A stretch of 8,325 nucleotides of DNA from Streptosporangiaceae bacterium. Lineage in GTDB: Bacteria > Actinomycetota > Actinomycetes > Streptosporangiales > Streptosporangiaceae. The DNA lies in NCBI GenBank assembly GCA_030042885.1, contig JASHYW010000471.1, forward strand, positions 1 through 8,325, read 5' to 3'. The notes under the pieces were generated by a model, which was not told the DNA's origin, did not search any database, and saw nothing but the letters and a program-made list of their open reading frames with translations. Positions within the stretch are counted from its first letter, which is position 1; every line of letters begins with the position of its first letter. Below, one piece after another: positions 1 to 6,241 of the stretch. The translations under genes were made by a program, and so were the position numbers.

Positions 1-94
1 TTGCGTTGTCACGCCGCGTGGCTGGCGCCCTCCGCTGGCAATCATGGAAGAGCAGATCGGCGGCAAAGCGGCCCGATTGACCTTCCCTATTTCT

Positions 95-113
95 CCCGGC
101 CCTGACGGCCGGG
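95..113. terminator. GC-rich hairpin, possible terminator of an upstream gene
   Basis: Perfect 7-bp arms CCCGGCC (95-101) and GGCCGGG (107-113) flank a 5-nt loop CTGAC. No T-run follows on either strand, so it is not a textbook intrinsic terminator, although hairpins without a U-tract are common at actinomycete gene ends. It lies before the promoter candidate of the transporter operon, where a terminator for whatever gene lies to the left would fit. It could equally be an incidental palindrome in GC-rich DNA. Confidence 0.35.
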
Positions 114-131
114 ATTCGTGGGGACCTTCTG

Positions 132-161
132 TTGACACACTATGCCGACCGTCTTTACCAT
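132..161 (+). promoter_or_regulatory. Candidate sigma-70-type promoter of the ABC transporter operon
   Basis: A perfect -35 hexamer TTGACA (132-137) is followed after 18 bp by TACCAT (156-161). That has the T, A and final T expected of an actinomycete housekeeping -10 element (TAnnnT). The stretch is more AT-rich than its surroundings. Transcription would begin near 168, leaving a leader of about 120 nt before the ATG at 291. The -35 match is strong and the -10 is moderate. Confidence 0.5.
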
Positions 162-171
162 CAGCCTAAAT

Positions 172-189
172 CACATTATGCACATTATG
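172..189. repeat. Perfect tandem repeat 2 x CACATTATG, possible operator
   Basis: The 9-bp unit CACATTATG occurs twice without a spacer (172-180 and 181-189). The period is close to one helical turn, so two regulator subunits could sit on nearly the same face. It lies just downstream of the predicted transcription start, a typical repressor position. On the opposite strand each unit reads CATAATGTG and contains CATAAT, 5 of 6 matches to a -10 hexamer, so a leftward promoter is an alternative reading; no good -35 partner is seen. No regulator gene is in the window. Confidence 0.45.
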
Positions 190-204
190 TTCGCATCCTG
201 AACA
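188..204. promoter_or_regulatory. Inverted repeat TGTTC-N7-GAACA, possible regulator site
   Basis: Arms TGTTC (188-192) and GAACA (200-204) are perfect inverted copies separated by 7 nt. The left arm overlaps the end of the tandem CACATTATG repeat. The arms are in the opposite order to the actinobacterial LexA box (GAAC-N4-GTTC), so this is not an SOS site. A 5-bp arm is short and can arise by chance; the location between the candidate promoter and the first gene is the main support. Confidence 0.3.
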
Positions 205-290
205 CAGGACTCGTGAGCGTGTAACAGAACGAACACCGCGGCATCCGGATTCATAGCGGCCCACCGCTTCGCGCACCGCCGGGAGCAGAC

Positions 291-1859
291 ATGGACTTCA
301 GCCGCAGGGACTTCCTCAAGGCCGGCCTGGCCGGCTCGCTGGCCGTAGGAACTGGCGGGCTGCTCAGCGCGTGCGGAACCGGTAACACGATCAAGGCCTT
401 CACCACCTCGAACGTGGGCAAGCCACGGTACGGCGGCACGCTGCGGGCCGGCCTCACGGGCGGATCAACCGCCGACACGCTGGACCCGCTCAGCGCCGTC
501 ACCAACGTGGACTTCTCCAGGATCGACAACCTGTACGAGCCCCTGATCGGGCTCACGCCGGACGCGCAGCCGGTGTACGTGCTCGCGGATGAGATCACGG
601 CCAACGCCAAGGCCACCGAGTGGACGATCCGGGTCAAGCAGGGCATCACCTTCCACAACGGCAAGGAACTGACCGCCGACGACGTCATCTACACGTTCGC
701 GGCGATTCTCAACCCGAAGGCGCCGGGTTCCGCCGCGGCCGGCCTGGCCTCCATCGACGCGAAGGGAATGACCAAGCTCGACGCGTACACGGTGCGGATC
801 CCCTGCAGCACGCCGTTCGCCACCATGGGCCAGGCCCTGGCCATACCTGGCTACTCGGACATCATCCCGGTCGGCTACAACCCGGCGGCCCCGGTCGGCA
901 CCGGCCCGTTTAGGCTGAAGAGCTTCACCCCAGGCACGCAGTCGACCTTCGTCCGCTACGACGGCTACTGGCAGTCCGGGCTGCCTTACCTGGACGAGGT
1001 CGTCATCACCGACTACGCCGACCAGACCAGCCAGGTGAACGCCCTGCTGGCCGGGCAGGTCGACGTGGTCAACCTGCTGTCGGAGGACGTGATCTCCGAG
1101 GTCCAGGGCGAGGGCAAGAATATCCTGCTCTCGCCGGGCGGCGGCTGGAACCCCTTCACCATGCGGGTGGACACGGCGCCGTTCAGCGATGTGCGCGTCC
1201 GCCAGGCCATGCGGCTGGTCGTCGACCGCCAGCAGATGCTCGACCTGGTCTTCGGCGGCTTCGGGACGCTGGGCAACGACGTGTTCGGGATCTGGGCCTC
1301 GGATTACGACCACAGCCTGCCGCAGCGGCAGCAGGACATCGACCAGGCGAAATTCCTGCTCAAGGCGGCGGGCGCCGAAGGCCTGAACGTCACGCTGGTC
1401 ACCTCCGACATCGCGCAGGGCACGGTCCTGGCCGCGCAGGTGTTCGCGCAGCAGGCGTCCGAGGCCGGGATCAAGGTGAGCGTGGACGACGTGACCGTCG
1501 ATGAGTTCTACGGCACCAACTACCTGAAGTGGGTGTTCGCCCAGGACTACTGGTTCTACAACTTCTACCTGCCCCAGGTGTCGCTGGCGACGCTGCCAAC
1601 CGCCCCGTTCAACGAGACACACTGGAACAACTCCCGGTACAACTCGCTGTACGCCGAGGCCATCGCCACCACTGACACCGCGCTCAGCACCGAGCTCGCG
1701 CACGAGATGCAGCAGATCGAGTACAACGAGGGCGGTTACATCATCCCGTTCTTCCCCCCGGTGATCGACGGTTTCGGCACCAACGTCGGCGGGCTGGTCC
1801 CGTCCAGGAGCGGCTTGTCGCTGGGCGCCTACGACTTCAAGAATGTGTGGCTATCGTGA
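291..1859 (+). CDS. ABC transporter substrate-binding lipoprotein, SBP family 5 (peptide/nickel/opine class)
   Basis: Extracytoplasmic solute receptor that would capture a ligand outside the membrane and hand it to the permeases encoded downstream. The 522-aa length is usual for the family. The N-terminus has a consensus twin-arginine motif SRRDFLK (residues 4-10), a hydrophobic stretch and a lipobox LSAC with the lipidated Cys at residue 28, so it should leave folded through Tat and be anchored as a lipoprotein. Family-5 hallmarks follow: YEPLIGL near residue 82, a WTIRVKQGITFHNGKELTAD block from residue 111, and VGTGPFRL from residue 202. An unusual aromatic run lies at residues 414-426. 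The start is set by GGGAG (281-285) five nt before the ATG. The 3' end overlaps the next gene. The family identity is firm; the ligand is unknown and need not be a peptide. Confidence 0.93.
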   Translation: MDFSRRDFLKAGLAGSLAVGTGGLLSACGTGNTIKAFTTSNVGKPRYGGTLRAGLTGGSTADTLDPLSAVTNVDFSRIDNLYEPLIGLTPDAQPVYVLADEITANAKATEWTIRVKQGITFHNGKELTADDVIYTFAAILNPKAPGSAAAGLASIDAKGMTKLDAYTVRIPCSTPFATMGQALAIPGYSDIIPVGYNPAAPVGTGPFRLKSFTPGTQSTFVRYDGYWQSGLPYLDEVVITDYADQTSQVNALLAGQVDVVNLLSEDVISEVQGEGKNILLSPGGGWNPFTMRVDTAPFSDVRVRQAMRLVVDRQQMLDLVFGGFGTLGNDVFGIWASDYDHSLPQRQQDIDQAKFLLKAAGAEGLNVTLVTSDIAQGTVLAAQVFAQQASEAGIKVSVDDVTVDEFYGTNYLKWVFAQDYWFYNFYLPQVSLATLPTAPFNETHWNNSRYNSLYAEAIATTDTALSTELAHEMQQIEYNEGGYIIPFFPPVIDGFGTNVGGLVPSRSGLSLGAYDFKNVWLS

Positions 1860-2875
1860 CGACAACGGTGACTGCGGAGACGGAAAAGGCCCAAGAGCCC
1901 AAGCCGCGCAAACCGCATCCCATCCGGGACCTGGTGATCAAGCGGAGCCTGATCGGCATTCTCACCCTCGTGCTGGTGTCGATCCTGGTCTTCGCCGCGA
2001 CGCAGACGCTGCCCGGCAACGCCGCCAGCGCGGTGCTGCTGAACACGGCGACCCCAGCGCGCCTGCACGCGCTGGAGGTGCAGCTGGGCCTGAACCGGCC
2101 GGCGGTCGAGCAATACTGGACCTGGCTCACCGGCGTACTGCACGGTAACTTCGGCAAGTCGCTGGCGAACGGGCAGCCGGTGGGCACGCTCGTCGGCGGG
2201 CGGATCCTGAACTCGCTGGTCCTGGTGGTCCTGGCCGGCGCGATCGGCACGCTGATCGGCGTGGGACTCGGCGTGCTGGCCGCGGCGCGCCGGGACAGCG
2301 TGTTCGACCACATCCTGTCGGTCTCCTCGCTGGCGGTCACCGCGCTGCCGGAATTCGTCGTGGCCGTGGTCCTGGTCATCTTCTTCGCCGCGGTGGTCGT
2401 CCACTGGTTCCCCGCGGTTTCGGTCTTCGTGCCGGGCACCCCGCCGTGGTCGAACCCGAAAGAGCTCGTGCTCCCGGTGGCGACCCTGGTCATCGTGATC
2501 GTGCCGTACATATTCCGGATGATGCGGGCGTCGATGATCGACGCGCTGGAAAGCGACTACGTGCAGATGGCACAGCTCAAGGGCGTGCCGAAGTGGCGGG
2601 TGCTGCTCTTCCATGCGCTGCCGAACGCCATCGCGCCGACCATCCAGGTCATCGGGCTCAGCTTCCTGTACCTGGCCGGCGGCGTGGTGGTCGTCGAGTA
2701 CATGTTCAACTACCCGGGACTCGGGCAAGCCCTGGTGTCGTCGGTCTCCAACCGGGACATCCCGCAGATCCAGGCCATCGTGCTGGTCCTCGCGGCCTTC
2801 TACATCTTCGTCAACATCCTGACCGATGTCATCTCGCTCGCCGTGAGCCCGCGGCGGCGGCTGCCCAGATCCTGA
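1847..2875 (+). CDS. ABC transporter permease, DppB/OppB-like
   Basis: First membrane subunit of the importer, with a binding-protein-dependent permease fold. The 342 residues show about six hydrophobic segments (roughly 33-52, 121-147, 159-187, 207-224, 263-285, 308-331). A DppB-type extracytoplasmic region containing LGLNRP (80-85) and GNFGKS (100-105) follows the first segment. The cytoplasmic EAA loop, which docks on the ATPase, spans about 232-262 with its conserved glycine at 246 and the LPN motif at 258-260. The GTG start at 1847 overlaps the binding-protein gene by 13 nt. A second in-frame GTG at 1856 gives a GTGA stop/start overlap and is equally plausible. Neither has a clear Shine-Dalgarno sequence, suggesting translational coupling. 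The first ~30 residues are charged and variable, so they do not settle the start. Confidence 0.92.
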   Translation: MAIVTTTVTAETEKAQEPKPRKPHPIRDLVIKRSLIGILTLVLVSILVFAATQTLPGNAASAVLLNTATPARLHALEVQLGLNRPAVEQYWTWLTGVLHGNFGKSLANGQPVGTLVGGRILNSLVLVVLAGAIGTLIGVGLGVLAAARRDSVFDHILSVSSLAVTALPEFVVAVVLVIFFAAVVVHWFPAVSVFVPGTPPWSNPKELVLPVATLVIVIVPYIFRMMRASMIDALESDYVQMAQLKGVPKWRVLLFHALPNAIAPTIQVIGLSFLYLAGGVVVVEYMFNYPGLGQALVSSVSNRDIPQIQAIVLVLAAFYIFVNILTDVISLAVSPRRRLPRS

Positions 2876-2892
2876 CCTGAGGGAGGTGCCCC

Positions 2893-3783
2893 ATGGCGCG
2901 CAGATCCGAGACCATCGCCGTACTCGGCCGCGCGGTGCGCACAACGCAAGGCGCCACCGGGCTGACGATCGCCGGGCTCGTGGTGCTGGTCGCCGCGATC
3001 GGCCCGGCCGTCGCACCGTACTCGAGCACCGAGTTCGTGACGGCGCCGTTCGCCCGGGCCTCCAGCGTCGCGTGGCTTGGCGGTGACGTTCTCGGCCGGG
3101 ACGTGCTGAGCCGGACTCTGGACGGCGGCTGGGAGCTGCTGGTCATGGCGGCCGTCGCGACGGCGCTCGGCGTCATCGTCGGGGCTGCGCTGGGCGTGAT
3201 GGCGGCCTACTACGGCGGCTGGTGGGACAGCGTGATCATGCGCGCGGTGGACGTGATCCTGGCCTTCCCGCAGCTGGTGTTCGCGCTGCTGCTGGTCAGC
3301 ATCCTCGGCCCGAAGATCTGGCTGATCGTGCTGGCCGTGGCCATCTCGCACGCGCCGCAGGTGGCCCGGGTGGCCCGCTCGTCGGCGCTGGACATCAGCG
3401 AGCGGGACTACGTCAAGGCCATGCAGATCCTCGGCATCCCGGGCCGCCGGATCATCCGCAGGGACGTGCTGCCCAACCTGACCTCGGTGCTCATGGTGGA
3501 GATCGGGCTCCGGCTCACCTACTCGATGCTGGTCATCGCCGGGCTGAGCTTCCTCGGGTTCGGCCTGCAGCCGCCCGCGGCCAGCTGGGGGCCGATGATC
3601 AACGAGAACCGGGTCGGGCTGATCGCCAACCCGTGGGGGGTGCTCATGCCGGCCATCCTCATCGCGCTGTTCACCATCGGCGTGAACACGTTCACCGACT
3701 CGGTGGCACGGGCCTCGCTCGGCGTCGGCGGCCGGGCCACCGAACCGGAGCCCATCCCCCTGGTGGTGAGGGAGGTAGTATGA
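2893..3783 (+). CDS. ABC transporter permease, DppC/OppC-like
   Basis: Second membrane subunit, pairing with the DppB-like permease. The 296 residues have a hydrophobic anchor at about 22-41. The DppC-type motif LGGDVLGRDVLSR (62-74) follows, then membrane segments near 81-106, 118-138, 141-158, 198-222 and 249-271. The EAA loop YVKAMQILGIPG has its conserved glycine at 181 and is followed by LPN (193-195). The family motif ASWGPMI (230-236) is intact. A strong ribosome-binding site GGAGG (2882-2886) sits 6 nt before the ATG, 17 nt after the previous stop. The stop codon overlaps the next ATG as ATGA. Nothing appears truncated. Confidence 0.93.
   Translation: MARRSETIAVLGRAVRTTQGATGLTIAGLVVLVAAIGPAVAPYSSTEFVTAPFARASSVAWLGGDVLGRDVLSRTLDGGWELLVMAAVATALGVIVGAALGVMAAYYGGWWDSVIMRAVDVILAFPQLVFALLLVSILGPKIWLIVLAVAISHAPQVARVARSSALDISERDYVKAMQILGIPGRRIIRRDVLPNLTSVLMVEIGLRLTYSMLVIAGLSFLGFGLQPPAASWGPMINENRVGLIANPWGVLMPAILIALFTIGVNTFTDSVARASLGVGGRATEPEPIPLVVREVV
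3771..3776 (+). promoter_or_regulatory. Ribosome-binding site that fixes the ATPase start
   Basis: GGAGGT lies just before the ATG at 3780. The reading frame stays open far upstream, back to at least 3222, but that extension runs inside the permease gene in another frame. This site, together with the ATGA overlap, places the real start at 3780. Confidence 0.75.
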
Positions 3784-5633
3784 GCGCCCCGTCCGAAGAC
3801 ATCCCGATGACCGCGACGGTCGAGGGCATCCCGTCGGCCCAGACGGAAGCCGGCTCCGGCACGCCCCGGCTGGCGGTGGAGAACCTGCGGATCGTGATGC
3901 CGGCGTCCCGTCGGCGGCCAGAAGCCGACGTGGTCGACCAGGTGTCGTTCACCGTCCTGCCGGGGCACGTACTCGGCCTGGTGGGCGAGTCGGGTTCGGG
4001 CAAGACCACGGTCGCGCTCGCCCTGCTCGGCCTGGTGAAGCGGGGCCTGGCCATCGGCGGCGGCAAGGTGCTGATCGACGGCCGGGACATCCTCGCCCTG
4101 TCCGAGCACGAGCTGCAGAAACTGCGCGGCAGGACGGTCGCCTACGTCCCGCAGGACCCGGGCAGCGCGCTGAACCCGGTGCTGAAGGTCGGCACCCAGC
4201 TGCGCGAGGTGTTCGCCATCCACGGCGGCGATGCCGACCGGCTCACCCAGGTGATGGCCGAGGCGGGCCTGGAGGATCCCGGCCCGATCCTCGGCTCTTA
4301 CCCGCACCAGATTTCCGGCGGGCAGCAGCAGCGGGTGGCCCTGGCCATGGCCTTCGCCTGCCGGCCCCGGCTGATCGTGCTGGACGAGCCGACCACGGGC
4401 CTGGACGTCACCACCCAGCGCCGCGTCCTGGACACGGTGCGTGGGCTGTGCCGTACCTACCAGGTGGCCGCCGTCTACATCAGCCACGACCTCGCCGTGG
4501 TGGCCGAGATCGCGGACCATGTCGCGGTGATGTACTCAGGCCGGCTGATCGAGATCGGCGCGGCCAGCGAGCTGTTCAGGGCGCCGGCCCATCCGTACAC
4601 CCGCGGGCTGATGCGGGCCGTGCCGTCCATGGCGAGCTCTCACGAGCTGCACGGCATGGCCGGCTCTCCGCCGCGCCCGGGCAGCCGCCCGGCCGGCTGC
4701 TCGTTCCGGCCCCGCTGCGAGTTCGCGATCGCGGAATGCGAGCTGCGCGAGCCGCAGCCGGTCGTCGTGTCCGACATCGGGCACGCGGCCAGGTGCGTGC
4801 GCGCCGCGGAGGTCGCCGCGCTGTCCGGCACCGCCTTGGTCGCCCGGGAACGCGAGGCGCCGCCGACCGCGGAACCGGTGCTTGCCGTCAGTGGGGTGTC
4901 GGTCTCCTACACCAACAAGCCGGTGCTGCGGGACGTCAACCTGGACGTGGGGGCCAAGAAGTCGGTCGCGATCGTCGGCACCTCGGGGTCGGGCAAGACC
5001 ACGCTGGCCCGGTGCGTCGTCGGGCTGCACAAGGACTGGACAGGCACGATCACGTTCGCCGGCCAGCAACTCCCGGCGGGCGTCCGCGGCAGGACGCAAG
5101 ACCAGCTCCGCAAGATCCAGTTCGTGGCGCAGAACCCGTACGCCTCGCTCAACCCCCGGCAGACCATCGGCCAGATCATCGGGAATCCGCTTTCGCACTT
5201 CACCAAGCTCCCCGCCAAGCAGTACGACAAGCGGATCGGCGACGCGCTGACCTCCGTCGCGCTGCGGGAGTCGTTCGCGGCGCGCTACCCCGATGAGCTG
5301 TCCGGCGGAGAGAGGCAGCGGGTCGCGCTGGCCCGCGCCTTGGTCGTCGACCCGGAGCTGCTCGTCTGCGACGAGATCACCTCGGCGCTCGACGTGTCGG
5401 TGCAGGCCGCGATCGTCGAGCTGCTGCTGCGGCTGCAGGCCGAGCGCGGGCTCTCGCTGATGTTCATCACCCACAACCTGCCCCTGGTGCGGAGCATCGC
5501 GGACGACGTGACGGTGATCAGCGCCGGCCAGGTCTGCGAGCGCGGCCCGGTCACGCAGGTGCTGACGAGACCCCAGGAGGCCTACACCCGCCAGCTCATC
5601 GCCGACGTGCCCGGGTTCGAGCACGCCGGGTGA
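3780..5633 (+). CDS. Fused double ABC ATPase (DppD-DppF type)
   Basis: Single 617-aa polypeptide carrying both nucleotide-binding domains that power the importer, on the cytoplasmic face. Domain 1 (about 30-270) has Walker A GESGSGKT (69-76), signature SGGQQQ (179-184), Walker B LIVLDEPT (198-205) and switch His236. Next comes an oligopeptide-transporter C-terminal extension with cysteines at 307, 313, 320 and 339, the pattern typical of DppD-type subunits. Domain 2 (about 372-610) has Walker A GTSGSGKT (400-407), signature LSGGERQ (507-513), Walker B LLVCDEIT (527-534) with Ile in place of the usual Pro after the catalytic Glu, and switch His565. Both ATP sites look competent. Domain 2 lacks its own full C-terminal extension. 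The fusion resembles the layout of GsiA or YejF. The start overlaps the permease stop (ATGA) and the stop overlaps the thioesterase GTG. Confidence 0.94.
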   Translation: MSAPSEDIPMTATVEGIPSAQTEAGSGTPRLAVENLRIVMPASRRRPEADVVDQVSFTVLPGHVLGLVGESGSGKTTVALALLGLVKRGLAIGGGKVLIDGRDILALSEHELQKLRGRTVAYVPQDPGSALNPVLKVGTQLREVFAIHGGDADRLTQVMAEAGLEDPGPILGSYPHQISGGQQQRVALAMAFACRPRLIVLDEPTTGLDVTTQRRVLDTVRGLCRTYQVAAVYISHDLAVVAEIADHVAVMYSGRLIEIGAASELFRAPAHPYTRGLMRAVPSMASSHELHGMAGSPPRPGSRPAGCSFRPRCEFAIAECELREPQPVVVSDIGHAARCVRAAEVAALSGTALVAREREAPPTAEPVLAVSGVSVSYTNKPVLRDVNLDVGAKKSVAIVGTSGSGKTTLARCVVGLHKDWTGTITFAGQQLPAGVRGRTQDQLRKIQFVAQNPYASLNPRQTIGQIIGNPLSHFTKLPAKQYDKRIGDALTSVALRESFAARYPDELSGGERQRVALARALVVDPELLVCDEITSALDVSVQAAIVELLLRLQAERGLSLMFITHNLPLVRSIADDVTVISAGQVCERGPVTQVLTRPQEAYTRQLIADVPGFEHAG

Positions 5634-6100
5634 GTTCCGGGGGGCTCTATACCGGCGGCCGGGTCGTGCCGCCGGAGTGGATCGACTACAACGGCCACAT
5701 GATGGACGCCTATTACTTCATGGCGTTCACCGAGGCGACCGAGGCGTTCCTGGACCACGTCGGCCTGGGTGCCGCCTACCGGGCCCGGACCGGCAGCGGC
5801 ATCTACACCGCGGAAAGCCACCTGTGCTTCCTGTCCTCTGCCACCTTGGGCGCCACGCTGGCGTATCACACCCAGCTGCTCGGCCACGACGCCAAGCGGC
5901 TGCACGTGTTTCACCGGATGACCCGCGCGGCGAGCGTGGCGGCGACCTGTGAGCTGATGTTTCTGCACGTCAGCGGGGACCGGGTGGCGCCGATGCCGCC
6001 CGAGGCGGCCGCCGCGGTGGCCGCGCTGGCCGCCGATCACGCCGCGCTCCCCCGCCCGGATCAAGCCGGGCGTCGCATCGCCCTGCCGCAGCGGGTCTGA
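5630..6100 (+). CDS. Hotdog-fold thioesterase, betainyl-CoA thioesterase-like
   Basis: Predicted cytoplasmic acyl-CoA hydrolase of the 4-hydroxybenzoyl-CoA thioesterase superfamily; 156 residues is normal for a single hotdog domain. The N-terminal motif WIDYNGHM (17-24) contains the Asp19 and the Gly22-His23 pair typical of the active-site loop. It is followed by DAYYF, FTEATEAFLDHVGLG, IYTAESHL (Glu62) and DAKRLHVFHRM (87-97). As I recall the family, these blocks resemble thioesterases that release glycine betaine from betainyl-CoA in carnitine breakdown, which often neighbour or are fused to carnitine 3-dehydrogenase. Residue 25 is Met where I expect Asn (GHMN). The GTG start overlaps the ATPase stop as GTGA with no clear Shine-Dalgarno sequence, so translation is probably coupled to the transporter. 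The superfamily is secure; the betainyl-CoA specificity is a likely but unproven assignment. No dehydrogenase or CoA-transfer enzyme is in the window. Confidence 0.8.
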   Translation: MSSGGLYTGGRVVPPEWIDYNGHMMDAYYFMAFTEATEAFLDHVGLGAAYRARTGSGIYTAESHLCFLSSATLGATLAYHTQLLGHDAKRLHVFHRMTRAASVAATCELMFLHVSGDRVAPMPPEAAAAVAALAADHAALPRPDQAGRRIALPQRV

Positions 6101-6114
6101 GACGGCCTCACCAG

Positions 6115-6133
6115 GGTCGCCGGTCCGGCGCCC
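6115..6133. terminator. Hairpin in the convergent intergenic gap, possible terminator
   Basis: CGCCGG and CCGGCG are perfect inverted copies around a central T (6118-6130). The stem can be extended by two more pairs past one mismatch (6115-6116 with 6132-6133). It starts 15 nt after the thioesterase stop, where the operon transcript should end, and faces the 3' end of the sugar kinase gene on the other strand. There is no T-run on either side. The rest of the gap (6134-6241) shows no gene and no other clear signal. Confidence 0.35.
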
Positions 6134-6241
6134 GACCGGAAGCTCATCTCCTCCAGGCGGGCGTACAGCAGCGCCCTGAGCCTGCTCGCCCCGCCGGTCC
6201 CCTGGCTCACGACACAGCACGATACAGGGACATTAGAGGGA

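Noticed and set aside
1..45. Possible divergent gene on the minus strand starting at 45 (ATG) or 12 (GTG)
   Set aside because: Neither start has a well-spaced ribosome-binding site, and at most 15 codons are visible, so there is nothing to identify.
2..168. Plus-strand frame open from the window edge to a TAA at 166-168, possibly the tail of an upstream gene
   Set aside because: About 55 codons with only moderate third-position GC and no recognisable motif; it would also run through the promoter candidate. A second frame from position 1 to a stop at 103-105 is equally unconvincing.
188..204. SOS (LexA) box
   Set aside because: The arms are in the wrong order and the spacer is 7 nt instead of 4.
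465..1703. Long minus-strand open frame opposite the binding-protein gene, and similar ones at 1829-3016, 3519-4520 and 4536-5624
   Set aside because: Their translations are dominated by Arg, Gly, His, Asp and Gln with no recognisable domain, as expected for antisense frames in GC-rich genes. The plus-strand genes have clear family motifs.
3222..3779. N-terminal extension of the ATPase frame, giving an 803-residue protein
   Set aside because: The extra part overlaps the DppC-like permease in another frame, has a shadow-like composition, and a strong ribosome-binding site plus ATGA overlap mark the start at 3780.
5582..6220. 212-residue minus-strand frame opposite the thioesterase
   Set aside because: Shadow composition rich in Arg, Gly and His with no domain, and it opposes a gene with clear hotdog-fold motifs.
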